From: Shinisaurus crocodilurus
Lineage: Eukaryota; Chordata; Lepidosauria; Squamata; Shinisauridae
Direction: 5' to 3'
DNA: 64,000 bases
NCBI GenBank assembly: GCA_021292165.1
Contig: CM037877.1
Span: 212,846,716-212,910,715 of the forward strand
Shown in pieces: positions 10,900-21,449 of this stretch. The notes beneath the pieces are model-generated. The model did no database searches and was not told where the DNA came from. It worked only from the letters and a program-made list of their open reading frames with translations. Numbering within the stretch: position 1 is the stretch's first letter; every line of letters starts with the position of its first letter. A program made the position numbers and the translations under genes.

Positions 10900-10905
10900 A
10901 ATAAA
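10900..10905 (+). terminator. Distal poly(A) signal of the cytokine gene
   Basis: AATAAA about 910 bp after the stop, at the end of the AT-rich 3'UTR. Use of it retains every AUUUA motif. Confidence 0.55.
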
Positions 10906-10929
10906 GATTCAGTATTTTTACAATAATCT

Positions 10930-11455
10930 AGATGTGTTGCTAAATATATATGAAAACATTTTTTTAATTGGGGTTTGTTTGCTTTTCACTTTTTTCCTAT
11001 TGATCACAGAAAGGAAAAACAAAGAAAATATGATAGTAGTAACTATACGTCAATCGATCAACAAAAGAGTCCATAATTCAAACATTGTAGTAACTGGGTA
11101 CACTTAATATCTCTATAAGAATTTAGAGAGCAATCCTAATCCCCTTCTGTTGATGGTAGTGGACAATACCAAAACATAATAAAACAACTAAAACATCAGT
11201 ACAGACCATAGCCAAAACAACTGATGCATAAAAAGGCAATCATATGCCCTCAAATGCCTGAGAGCAGAGGCATTTGAGCAAGTCTTGACCTGGTACCGAA
11301 ACAAATGACAAAGATTGCCCTTTTCTGCACTGTTTCCAGCTCTACTATATCATTTTTTAGGTGCAGTGACCAAGAACTGTACACAGTATTCCAAATGTGG
11401 TTGTGCCATAGATGGGCACAGGTATCTGCTCTACAACTTCTGCAGTGAAGATAGA
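10930..11455. other. Intergenic, no gene seen
   Basis: AT-rich sequence downstream of the cytokine gene. The part from about 11150 to 11320 ('taaaacaactaaaacatc' and similar) resembles a worn LINE 3' end on the - strand. No coding potential is recognised. Confidence 0.4.
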
Positions 11456-11500
11456 TGAAAAGAAATAATAGAATAGTAGAGTTGGAAGGGGCCTATAAGG

Positions 11501-11625
11501 ATCTAGAATTGGCCTCCACAGTCACTTACGGACCCATCGCTAGAGTCTACACAATCTTCTTTAGAATTTCCTCCTTTTATCCCGGAAGACAATCTTACTC
11601 GGTCACGAGTGATCGCCTGATGATG
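11501..11625 (+). mobile_element. 3' tail of an RTE-like LINE inserted in CR1
   Basis: Identical in layout to the 3' ends at 15015, 26620 and 32890: 'ctccacagtcacttacggac' through 'cggtcacgagtgatcgcc' and a GAT-rich terminus. It is flanked by a 6-bp duplication ATAAGG (11495-11500 and 11626-11631) that closes the CR1 sequence when the insert is removed. Confidence 0.85.
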
Positions 11626-11865
11626 ATAAGGCCATTGAGTTCAACTCCCGGCTCATTGCAGGAATCCAAGTTAAAGCATCCCTGACAGATGGCTGTCCAG
11701 CTGGACCTTGAATGCCTCCAGTGTGGGAGAGCCCACAACCTCCCTAGGTAGTTGGTTCCATTGTTGTATTGCTCTAACAGTCAGAAAGTTTTTCCTAAAT
11801 TGTACAGGCAGAATCTAGGTTCCTGTAACTTATAGGGCTTTTCAGTCCCCTGATCATCTTTGTTG

Positions 11866-12336
11866 TAGGGGTGTTAATCCTACCTTTGTGGGGTGCTCAT
11901 CTTTGCTCGCCTTTTCTGGCGAGCACACCCCCAGAAGGCCCGAATCCCCGCGCCGCTCGATCCGCCTCGCCAGCAGTGCGGGGTCCCGTCGCGTCATTTC
12001 CGGCTGCCAGGGAGTGATGCTACAGGACTCCGCACTGCGTTTTTGGCGTAAAGACAAGGGCAACCTAGCTTAAAACAGCTGCGATTTGCCATTCGTGGCC
12101 ATTTTAAGTTAGGTTGCCCTGGTTTTTACGCCAAAAACACAGTGCGGAGTCCTGTCGCATCACTTCCTGGCAGCCAGAAATGACGCGACGGGACCCCGCA
12201 CTGCCAGCGTGGTGTGGAGTGATGGGACAGGTGGCGGCCAGGTAAGGTGCGCGAGTCTCGAGGGGGCTGAAAGCGGGCTGAGCAAGCCGATTTCGGCTCG
12301 CTTTCAGCCCCCTCAAGACTCTCAGATACATCCCTA
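11866..12336. mobile_element. hAT-type MITE with a long internal palindrome
   Basis: The ends TAGGGGTG and CATCCCTA are flanked by 8-bp near-identical sites (CTTTGTTG at 11858-11865 and CGTTGTTG at 12337-12344). The interior is a long inverted repeat, arms about 11973-12075 and 12102-12204, GC-rich, with 'gggcaacctagcttaaaa' near the loop. It splits the CR1 copy described above. No transposase is encoded. Confidence 0.82.
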
Positions 12337-13109
12337 CGTTGTTGCCCTCCTCTGAACCCTTTCCAGTTCTACATCCTTCTTAAAGTGTGGTCCCCAGAAC
12401 TGGATGCAGTACTCAAGATGAGGCCTAACCAGCACTGAGTAGAGGGGAGCTAGTAGTTCACATGGTTTGGAAGCTATATTTCTATTAATGCAGCCCAAAA
12501 TAGCATTTGCCTTCTTTGCAGCCACATTGCATTGCTGGCACAGCAATTCCAAGATCCTTCTTGCTTACAGTATTGTTGAGCCAAGTATCCCCCATCCTGT
12601 AACTGTGCATTTGGTTTCCTTTCCCTAGGTGCAGCATTTGGCATTTATCCCTATTAAATTTCATTCTGTTGTTTTCAGCCCAGCGCTCCAGCCTATTGAG
12701 ATCACTTTGAATTTTGTTTAAGTCTTCCAGAGTATTAGCTATTCCACCCAATTTTGTGTCATCTGCAAATTTGATAAGCAAATTTGATAAACATTCCCTG
12801 CACCTCCTCATCCAAGTCATTGATAAAAATGTTGAATAGCACTGGGCCCAGGACCGAGCCCTGCGGTACCCCGCTCGTTACCTCTCCCCAGTTTGAGAAG
12901 GAACCATTGATAAGCACTCTTTGAGTCCAATTCTGTAGCCAACTGTGTATACACCTTATAGTTGTTTCATCTAGCCCACTTTTAGGTAGCTTGATAATCA
13001 GGATATGAGGCACTTTGTTGAAAGCTTTGCTGAAGTCAAGATATATGATGTTCACAGCATTCCCACAGTCCAAAAATCATTCAGTTTTTCTGCAATCTCC
13101 TATCCTCCT

Positions 13110-13465
13110 TTAGTACTCCTTAATTGCATTGTCATCATACAGGATGACCAAGACTGTTTCTGAGCCAAAACCCAGTCTGAACCCTGACTGAAATGGATCC
13201 AGATAATCAGTCTCATCTAAGAGTGTCTGGAGTTGATTGGCACCAATCTGCTCAAGGACCTTGCCCAGGAAAGGAAGATTCACCACCAGCCTAAAGTTGT
13301 TAAGATGTTCTGGGTCCAGGGAAGATTTCTTCAAGAGTAGTTTCACTGCTGCCTTTCCAGGCAGCTCAGAACCATTTATCACAAGGAGGCATTAATCATC
13401 TTCCTGGCCCAGCCAGCAGTTCCCTCCCTGCCAGACTGTATACGCCAAGAGGGGCAAGGATCCAA
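13110..13465 (-). mobile_element. L2-type LINE fragment (reverse)
   Basis: The - strand codes LNNFRLVVNLPFLGKVLEQ and LDPFQSGFRLGFGSET, matching the N-terminal part of the L2 reverse transcriptase seen intact at 55364. It is truncated on both sides and abuts the CR1 copy. Confidence 0.8.
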
Positions 13466-13469
13466 TACA

Positions 13470-14370
13470 AAAATGATTACATGGACGTGTCCAAGTACCT
13501 TATCAATGCCCTCAAGCTATACCAACTATAAAAACAAACTATATAAATCACCCTAGCTAAGCAGGTGTTTGGATTATGATGCATTAAACTGGAGCACCTG
13601 TTGGATCATAGCAAAGATTTTTCTCATCCTTTGCCAACGCAATATTCAGAAAATCCCCGATGATGACAATATGACATAATAATGGTGATGCAAATTTGGA
13701 CAAATCTATTAACAGTATGAAGAAGATTGTGAAGGAAGAAAAAATTAAATACATCTCTTTCCTCCTCCATCACTGTCAGTAATTCAGCTTGCTAGAATAG
13801 ATAAAACTTGCCAGGAGGCAAAAAACATAACAAAACATTTCTTTGGTTTGCATCACTATTTTTGAAAACACATGTCTCAACTTGAAGGATCTCTAATTCC
13901 AGGCATAGTGAGCGTACATGCATTTTGATGGTCTGGCAGTACGGTGAACTACTATCAAAAGAAGAAGAAAAATGCTGACTCCTGGTCACTAAGCACAGAA
14001 TGAAGAATTTCCCAATGGGACAATTGGGACATGCTTCCTGTTCCTCCTTTTAACACCACTACCTGACTATGGGGGTGGAGGAGCATGACACCGAGAAAGG
14101 AAATCAAGGAATGTGTTGCAGCTTGCCAATACCACTTTGCAAAGCCAGGGCTATTCTGTTTCTGAACATGGAAAATCCTTTCCAGTAAACCCGGAAAGAC
14201 CTGCATTCCTATACCTCCTAGTAAGGCTGACCAGCTTTGGTTCAGGGCTGGCTCTAGGTTTGAGGGGCCCTCCACAAAATCCCCAGGGGGCTTACTTGGT
14301 AGTGGTGGGCAGCAACAGCCCTGTAATCAGCGCGGTGGTGAGGTGCCATTAAGCTTCTCACAACGCACCT
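13470..14370. other. Intergenic, unclassified
   Basis: No gene, clear repeat border or conserved motif was recognised here. ORFs on both strands are short and without family similarity. Confidence 0.4.
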
Positions 14371-14383
14371 ATGGATTGTGCAT

Positions 14384-15137
14384 AGAGTGTTCGAGGATCG
14401 GGATATTTGTAAGAAGACCAAAACACTGGTTTATGAAGCCATTGTATTACCAACTTTATTGTATGCCTGCGAAACATAGACTATCTATAAACGTCACTTC
14501 CACCTCCTTGAAAGATTTCATCAACGTTGCCTCTGGAAAATCCTGCGAATTACTTGGGAAGGTAGGCAAACAAATGTCAGTGTACTGGAAGAAGCAAAGA
14601 CTACTAGCGTTGAAACAATGATCCTTCAACACCAACTTCAATGGACCGGTCATGTTGTTCGAATGTCTGACTGCCATCTCCCAAAGCAGTTACTTTATTC
14701 CCAACTCAAGGATGGAAAGCAGAATATCGGTGGTCAGTATAAGAGGTTTAAAGATGTTCTTAAGGCTAATCTAAAAAAATGCAATAGAAACATCGAAAAC
14801 TGGGAAGCTCTGACCCATGAACGATCTAAATGGAGGTTGGCCTTTCACAAAGGTTCCGTGGACTTTGAAGAAGCCCGAGTGCAAGGTGAAAGGGAGAAAT
14901 GTGCTGAGCGAAAAGCACGTCAAACGAATCCTTTACAGGACCATCTTCCATCTGGTAACCTGTGTCCTCACTGTGGGAAGCTGTGTGGATCTAGGATTGG
15001 CCTCCACAGTCACTTACGGACCCATCGCTAGAGTCTACACAATTTTCTTTAGAATTTCCTCCTTTTAAAATTTTCTTTTTGTAAATTTTTATCCTGGAAG
15101 ACAATCTTATTCGGTCACGAGTGATCGCCTGATGATG
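14384..15137 (+). mobile_element. RTE-like LINE 3' fragment with a 13-bp target duplication
   Basis: Codes the C-terminal end of a reverse-transcriptase polyprotein (TGHVVRMSDCHLPKQLLYSQ) ending in a C2H2 finger, CPHC-X12-H-X3-H. The upstream half carries stop codons (tatag in place of Trp). It is flanked by ATGGATTGTGCAT at 14371-14383 and 15138-15150. The tail is (GAT)n. The subgroup within RTE-like LINEs is not settled. Confidence 0.82.
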
Positions 15138-15150
15138 ATGGATTGTGCAT

Positions 15151-17145
15151 TGTGAGCAGTGGTGCATTGCTCCAGGACACTGGGGGAATTAAAATGGTGG
15201 GCCCCAGTGGGCGTCTGGAAGCTGCCATTTAAATTTTCCACAGTGCCCCAGAACAACGCTATGGGCTGGTTTGCATGACGCACAGTGTGGCTTATAAGCC
15301 ACCCTGCCCTCCATGTGCCTGACAGACGCATCATGGGTGGCAGGCTCCCTCCCTCCCTCTCCTCCTCCCCCCTCCTTGCTGCGACCGCAAGCTGTTTTTG
15401 GATCACCAGGACTTTTCCCTCCTTTTAATTATGTTCCTCGGAGATCTTGGAATGTGGCTGTTAAGCCACCTTTTGCAGTCCCCCTTTTGATAGCTACAAG
15501 CAGTACCTTCAAAGTGTCCCAGCAACACCTCGGAGAGGCTGCCTGTGGCTGCCCAGTATTTTTTTAAAAATTCTTTTGATCAATATTTGATCAATATTTT
15601 TCTTGGTAAATATTCCAGGTCTTCTGGAGACAAGTTGTATTGTCTATGGTGGGTGCCTGCTGCATTTTGACAGCAAACACCTCCCAGAATATTGCTCAGG
15701 CAAGGCTGTTTGTTTTAGACCCCTGCAAGTCCAAGTAATTTTTTTTTAAATATATATGAAAAAAATATATTTAAAAATATATAAAAATAATATGAAAAAA
15801 TGTACACAAATTTCTTGTGCTTAAAAAATAATTTAAAAGGGGGGGTGAACCTGTGACAGCCCCTCCAATATGCCACTTGGGCACTTTGCGGGGGCTGTCA
15901 CTGGTTGTCTACTTGGAGATTGTGAAAGGTGATCTCCCCTGCAAAAGGGGGAAAGGGGGGAAAGCTGCAATGGGTGAAAAAGGGCTCATGATCACAGTGG
16001 GGAGAGGAGACAAGGCGGCTTTAGCCACCAAGTCCCCTGGGATATGGGGTGGAGGACTGAGATATGGGGTGGAGGACAACCCGTGGTGAGCCCAATTGTC
16101 TGTCAGGCACACTGTGGGTTGTTCAGCAAACAACCCACCGTTGGTTGTTCACAAGGTGGGTTAGCTTGACATGCGAACCTGCCCATTGTAATTCTTCAGG
16201 AGGTGAAAACAAATATCTCCCCTTGCTATAAAGCCACTCCCCATCCTGCAATATTCCAAGATAACAGACAGGGAGGTCTTGCCCCCAGTGTTGGCAAATT
16301 ATAATCAAAATATAATTTATTATTATATTCAATGTGCAGGCTTTAATACAAAGGGGAGACCTTGGATATTGGATATTTGTACAGGCCTTAATGCAAAGGG
16401 GAGACCTTAGATATTGGCACAATGGGAAAGGCTGCCTGACATAGGTGGTGCCAGCACACACACCCAGACAAATAGCTTGTACCTCCCATGCCCCCATTGC
16501 TAGGCCTCTGTGGTTACTTGAAGAAAAGGCGTCTTCCACATCCTTTCCCACCACCACCACCACCACCACTAAATACACCCCATCCCTTCTGTGCCCTCCC
16601 CAATCTTTTTTCTGGTGCCACCACTGATGCCTGAGTGCCGCTACACACATTTTGTTCATGGGGCTTAAATGCTTTCTTGAGCTTCTCTTTCACTGTTTTG
16701 CCACATGGAGGTTTGTTGTTGCTAATGCAGGATAGGACATGAAAGAGAAATCAAATGTACACTGTACCCAGTATAGGTTTACACTCATAATACAGGACAA
16801 TCAAAACCACAGTTGATTTAAGCCTCAAGTGTGAAAATGCCCTATGTCAATGACCAAGGTCAGCCAACTATTCTAGAGTCCAGAGCTGGCCAGATTTTCT
16901 AATCTTGGGGCTACTCTATTAGACAGCAATCTGGGAACCAGAAATATATACAGTACTTTCCCTCACACATAGTCATGAGCAGGGCTTTTTTTCTGGTGAA
17001 ACTCACCGGAACTGAGTTCCAGCACCTTTTCTTCTATTAATTGCATTACAATTTAATCGCCATCTACTCCCGAGGAAATGTAATCCAAGAGTTCCGGTAT
17101 CTTTTTCTCCAGAAAAAAAGCACTGGTCATTAGTATACTTTACAC
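15151..17145. other. Intergenic repeat mosaic, no gene
   Basis: Inverted similarity between about 15262-15305 ('gggctggtttgcatgacgca') and 16110-16190 (inverse of 'gacatgcgaacctgccca') suggests the ends of a large non-autonomous DNA element. Inside are AT-rich stretches (15730-15830) and a CAC/CCA tract (16545-16570). ORFs follow base composition only. Confidence 0.35.
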
Positions 17146-17823
17146 CAGGGATGTTGAAGAGTCCTTGGTCTTGAGTCGAGTCACGAGTCTTTGGACCCGA
17201 GTCTCGAGTTCGAGTCCGAGTCCTTGGTCCAAAATGGTGACTCATGAGTCACGAGTCACGAGTCACTCCCAAAGCAGACTCCACAAGTCCCTATTAAAAT
17301 CAATGTGTTTTTTCCGCAACAAAATAAGGCTATTTCAGATGTGTGGCTTAAATAAATTCTAGGCACAAGTGTGCCTTTTTATTTCAAAACTCTGCAACTG
17401 ATTTTGGCAAGAACAGACCAGGCAGACAAACCCAAAATAACCAGACAGGCAGAGGAGGCAGGGAACCCCAAAGCAGGCAGGCAGAGGTCTTTGTCTTGGA
17501 CAATTCAAACTGTGGAACTGGTTAAGAAGAGACCAGGCAGGCAGGGGAGGCAGGGAACCCCAAACAGGCAGGCAGAGGCAGCCAAACCCAAAATGTCTGA
17601 AAGGTTGCATTTTAGGAAAATGATTTTAAAAAATAAACTTGCTGTACTTCCTAAAACCTATCCATGTTGCATTTGAGGAACACGATTTTGGAACACGAGT
17701 CCTTGGTCTTGAGTCGAGTCTCGAGTCCCATCAAAAATATTGGGACTCGAGTCTGACTCGAGTCAGAGGGGGAACTCAGTCGGACTCACGAGTCGAGTCC
17801 TGGAGTCCAAGTCCCCATCCCTG
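17146..17823. mobile_element. GAGTC-repeat hAT-type element, copy 2
   Basis: The same element as at 7399-8077, again CAGGGATG...CATCCCTG, here with the perfect 8-bp target duplication CTTTACAC (17138-17145 and 17824-17831). The two copies are almost the same length (678 and 679 bp) and closely similar throughout, including the degenerate GAGTC blocks. This copy is intergenic. Confidence 0.92.
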
Positions 17824-17826
17824 CTT

Positions 17827-17877
17827 TACACACGCACGCACGCACGCACGCGCACACACACACACACACACACAGAC
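17827..17877. repeat. (CACG)n/(CA)n microsatellite
   Basis: Alternating acacgcacgcacgc followed by pure CA, directly after the hAT target duplication. Confidence 0.9.
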
Positions 17878-19378
17878 AAGTACTCAGACTCCATGATGAA
17901 ATTAGTGCCATCCATGAGCATCTGGTTGGATACCAGGTGTGAAACAGGATGCTGGACTGAATAGAGCTTTGGTCTGATCATCCAGCAGGGCTTTTCTTAT
18001 GCTCCTAGTTTCCTGCAAGTCTGGAAATCACCAGCACTGTAAGAGTTAAATTGATTGCACAAATGTAAACTTTTGTTCCCTGTGGGAAGGTCCCCAGCAA
18101 GTTGCATTCTGTCATAATTGGCTCTTGCCCTAAGGCTGCCACATTTCAGACCTGATGATCTCTTCTCCTTTAAAAAAAAACAACCACACACCATATATGG
18201 ATGTTTTAGCCCCAGAAGAACTGAAGGCTTTCATCATCATCATTCCTTTCAGAAGAGGGAGGGGGAAGCAGCTGCATTTCACTGTTACAGCTGAAAGTGG
18301 GGCTTTTCTGAGTTTCAGAGAATGAAGGTTTGGTGCCCCAAAGCTATTGCTTAAAGGAAGAAGCATGGGGTGTTTCTAGTAGGTAAACAGAAGTAAACTG
18401 TGCCGCAGGTTTGTTTTGGGGGGTGGGTGGTAGGAACTTTATCTCATTTTTGTCCATTTGCTTCCCCTTCCCCTTTTACTGATTTGATATCAAACTCAGG
18501 TCAATCCAAACCGCCTGAGTTCACATCTGATGGAATACTATTGAAATTAGTAAATTAGAGCTATACTGAATTTCCTCATAATTTTCTCAAAATTCAGCGT
18601 GAAAGTAGCATACCCAATGCCACGAATACACCCAAAATATTCTCACCTCCTTCCTCAAATGCTGTTTGTCACCATTTTGTTCCCCGCAGCTGCTGCTTCT
18701 TTGCACCATTGTCCTTCTTCCTTGCCATCACAGTACTTGGTCTCATCTGCACGAACTCTGCTGTTTCACCCAAAGAGCCGCAGTGACCCACCTTATTTTG
18801 TTTATGAGCACCGGAGATGCTGTTATGGAAGATATAGCACTGTGACATCATCAGTACAATTACATGGGTCAATACCCTCAATAGGATTAAATAGCAGCCT
18901 GGGCAGATGTGGTCGCACGACGCACACTGTGGGGACAAAGAAGAAATATGAAAGTGTCCGTAAGAAAAGCGTCACCAAAATGTATTTTCACAAAGTGCTG
19001 AAAATTACTGAAAACAACAGCAACAACAACAGAACATAGGTTTGGTAAATCCCTTGTAAAAATATTCCTTCTCAGCCTAATCCTTACAGCCCATCAAATG
19101 ACCCCTGTGGGCACGTCATGCATGCTACATATTTGATATTTGTTGGTGTTTTTTCATCAGCCCAGATTTTGGTGCACCCATTGGAAAGACGCCATCTGAA
19201 CACTGCATCATGGGCACATGCCATGATTCAGCAGCCTGCCACTGCTTCATTTATCTTAGGCTGCAATCTTATGCACATTTGCGCCCTATTAAATACAATG
19301 GGTCTTACCTCTGAGTAAACATGCACAGTATTGTGCTGTTAAGGTACTCTTTAAAAGTGTGTCAAATTACAGTTTGTG
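17878..19378. other. Intergenic, mostly unclassified repeats
   Basis: 17890-17995 resembles the 3' part of a tRNA-derived squamate SINE ('ggatgctggactgaatag' motif). The long + ORF at 18599-19039 is low in recognisable content and ends in an AAC-repeat, so it is not called a gene. 19257-19345 holds a common repeat motif ('gcaatcttatgcacattt ... ctgagtaaacatgcac'). Confidence 0.4.
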
Positions 19379-19462
19379 GGTTGTATCCAATGTTAGTCCT
19401 ACTTAGAGTAGACCCATGGAAATGAATAGGACTTAAGTCAGACTAACGTTGGATACAACCCA
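19379..19462. mobile_element. 84-bp hairpin MITE
   Basis: The two ends are near-perfect inverted copies of 'gggttgtatccaatgttagtc', with a short centre. Small inverted-repeat elements of this kind are usually non-autonomous DNA transposons. A clear target duplication was not found. Confidence 0.65.
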
Positions 19463-20592
19463 TTGATATAACTCCATGCTTGTGATGCTCCTTGGACACT
19501 TGCTTCTCTATCATCACCTGAGCCAAGGGAGAGAAGATTAACACACACCAATCGCTTGTAAACAGCCTTCAGATGCATGAAACACAAGTGAAAGAATGCT
19601 TGTGTGTCCCATAGTGACTTCTTGAGTGCAGCCTCACAGGACTAAGAACTTGTCATGTCTGCATATGGAATAGAACAGGGGTGGGCCACACACCTTTCCC
19701 CTTTCCCCTCTCTTGAGGTTTAGTCACTGGCAGGAAGTGCTTTAAGCTACAATATGCTGGTCTTTTTGGCTCCACTCCTTTGCCTTTGGGTCCAGCCCTG
19801 CCCACTGCTGGAATGTGATCCCCAAGGGCTTCTTCAAAATCAAATTCAGCTCTTAGGCTGAAAGAGGTTCTCCACCCCCTGGAATAGAAGAAGAAAAATC
19901 AGTGCCTCATCAGAAGCCTGTGGCTCTACAGGGCACTTCAAGTGTGTCCCCACCAGTTGCCATCTCTGCCATGATTTTTATGGGATTACATCAAGGATGG
20001 AGGTGGTTTATGGCTTAAGTTGGAACATAAATGTTATCTATTAAGGACCACACAGTTATTGGAAGGCAACGTAGACAAGGCAGGGAATGTTATTTCATCT
20101 ATACTTGTGTCTTCTTGAAAAGTGCACATTTTAGAAGTTTCTAAAGAGTATTAAAGGCCAAATCTTAAAAGGGAATCTTTGGAAACTGCATTTGCCTGGA
20201 AAAATATGTTATGAGCATTTTTAGGTTTTAACCATAAGCATGGTATTATGTTTAACCATCTTTTACCAGAATGGTTGGCTGCGTTGAATCTTGACCAGCG
20301 AGAGAACAGGAACTGAGTCAAGAGTGCATATAAGTAGATATAGCTGGATTGCCAGTTGCCTAAACTGGGTCAGAACATGGCAAATGGTATTAAACCATTT
20401 CATTCTGTTTCCTCCTTTTTTGTCATATGGTTCAGAATGACCTTTTAAGATCTGAGCCTTATAACACAACTGCACACCATGTAAGCACCGAGTCAAAGGC
20501 AGTTCACCACCTAGGTATGGTGACAGGGGCATTAGTAGGTCTGGGTCCATGGGGCCCCGGCTCTAAATCTAAATCTATAAATCTAAATCTAT
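19463..20592. other. Intergenic, no gene seen
   Basis: No exon, strong repeat border or RNA gene was recognised. The - strand ORF at 20263-20550 has no family match. Confidence 0.4.
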
Positions 20593-20729
20593 AAATCTTG
20601 CATGACAGTTCAGCAGGATGAAATCATTCCATTGGCAGCAGTGGGCACCAGGGCCCTAGATCTTTTACCCAAAGCCCTGAGTGCTGCCAATGGAATGATT
20701 TTGTCCTGCTTAATTGTCTTGCAAGGGGC
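20593..20729. repeat. Fold-back repeat
   Basis: The arm 'ttccattggcagcagtggg' near 20627 is mirrored by the inverse 'gtgctgccaatggaatga' near 20681, and outer parts ('tcttgcatgacagttcagca') also pair with 'tgcttaattgtcttgcaag'. It is an imperfect stem about 50 bp long, probably a MITE. Confidence 0.6.
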
Positions 20730-20861
20730 AATTTTCAAGAAGGATAAAAAACTGTATAGCAACAAAGCTTAGTTTAAAAAAAGCAAAAAACAAAAACAAA
20801 AAACAAAAACACTGTTCCACTGAGGCCAATATGAGGGTGGGGCAGGGAGAGTGTTTTAAAG

Positions 20862-20967
20862 CAGTGTTCTCCAACCTTGGGTCCACAGATGTTTTTGGCC
20901 TACAACTCCCAGCATGCTGGGAGTTGTAGGCCAAAAACATCTGTGGACCCAAGGTTGGAGAACACTG
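20862..20967. mobile_element. hAT MITE that is a perfect 106-bp palindrome
   Basis: Two 53-bp arms are exact reverse complements, with no spacer. The ends CAGTGTTCTCC...GGAGAACACTG are flanked by the perfect 8-bp target duplication TTTTAAAG (20854-20861 and 20968-20975). The core reads 'ctacaactcccagca'. The same family, less symmetric, is at 54582-54664. Confidence 0.93.
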
Positions 20968-21316
20968 TTTTAAAGGGCTCATGAAAAACTTACCAGTCCC
21001 TTTTTTGTGTGTCTTTTTTTACACCTGTTCACAGCATTGCAAATTAGTTGAAACTGAAGAGAAACTACTGATTTAGAATGATCTGGGGGTGGGGTGCAAG
21101 TGAATTAATTAAAGAATTAATTTTATTTGGTGTGATTTGGATGGGAAATTGATTGGCTGGCTTTGCCCTATGTGAAATATAAATAAATCCTAGTAATTAT
21201 TTCTACATTTGTAAAAAATGTATATGCATATGTAAAAATTTTCTGCAGATTTGTGTCCTATGGGCTTTCCCCACAGTGCCTAGCAATGCCCCTGTATGGT
21301 GGCCTTGTTTTTGCAG

Positions 21317-21449
21317 TTCACCTTTACAGAAAGTGATGCAATACTGGATGTGAACAAAGAGCTGTACACTACACACCTGTTGGGAAACATTCCAAGCAAG
21401 GAGAAGAACCAGTGCCTGTCTGACAAACATCAGGCCTCTGACAGTTCAG
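21317..21449 (+). CDS. Orphan exon-like ORF between the cytokine gene and PIGR
   Basis: Not recognised. A 133-nt stretch runs from a good acceptor (TTGTTTTTGCAG) to a donor (TCAG|GTACAC). Only one of its three frames is open: 44 codons starting FTFTESDAILDV and ending phase 1 after ASDSS. The composition is acidic and hydrophilic, with one cysteine. No partner exon was found. It could be an exon of an unidentified gene, a relic, or chance. Confidence 0.25.

Larger units (their letters stand above)
11459..13072 (-). mobile_element. CR1 LINE, reverse strand, interrupted by two younger elements
   Basis: On the - strand it codes CR1 reverse transcriptase pieces: the motif A region ([15 protein letters not shown]), motif B ([19 protein letters not shown]) and the 3' part ([17 protein letters not shown]). 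The frame is broken several times. The 3' end lies at 11459. An RTE-like tail (11501-11625) and a hAT element (11866-12336) interrupt it, each with target duplications. Non-functional. Confidence 0.88.

Noticed and set aside
14618..15031. C2H2 zinc-finger protein gene
   Set aside because: The finger belongs to the C-terminus of an RTE-like LINE present in several copies, and the upstream frame has stops.
18599..19039. 146-aa + strand ORF
   Set aside because: No family similarity, no splice context, ends in an AAC repeat, and lies in a repeat field.
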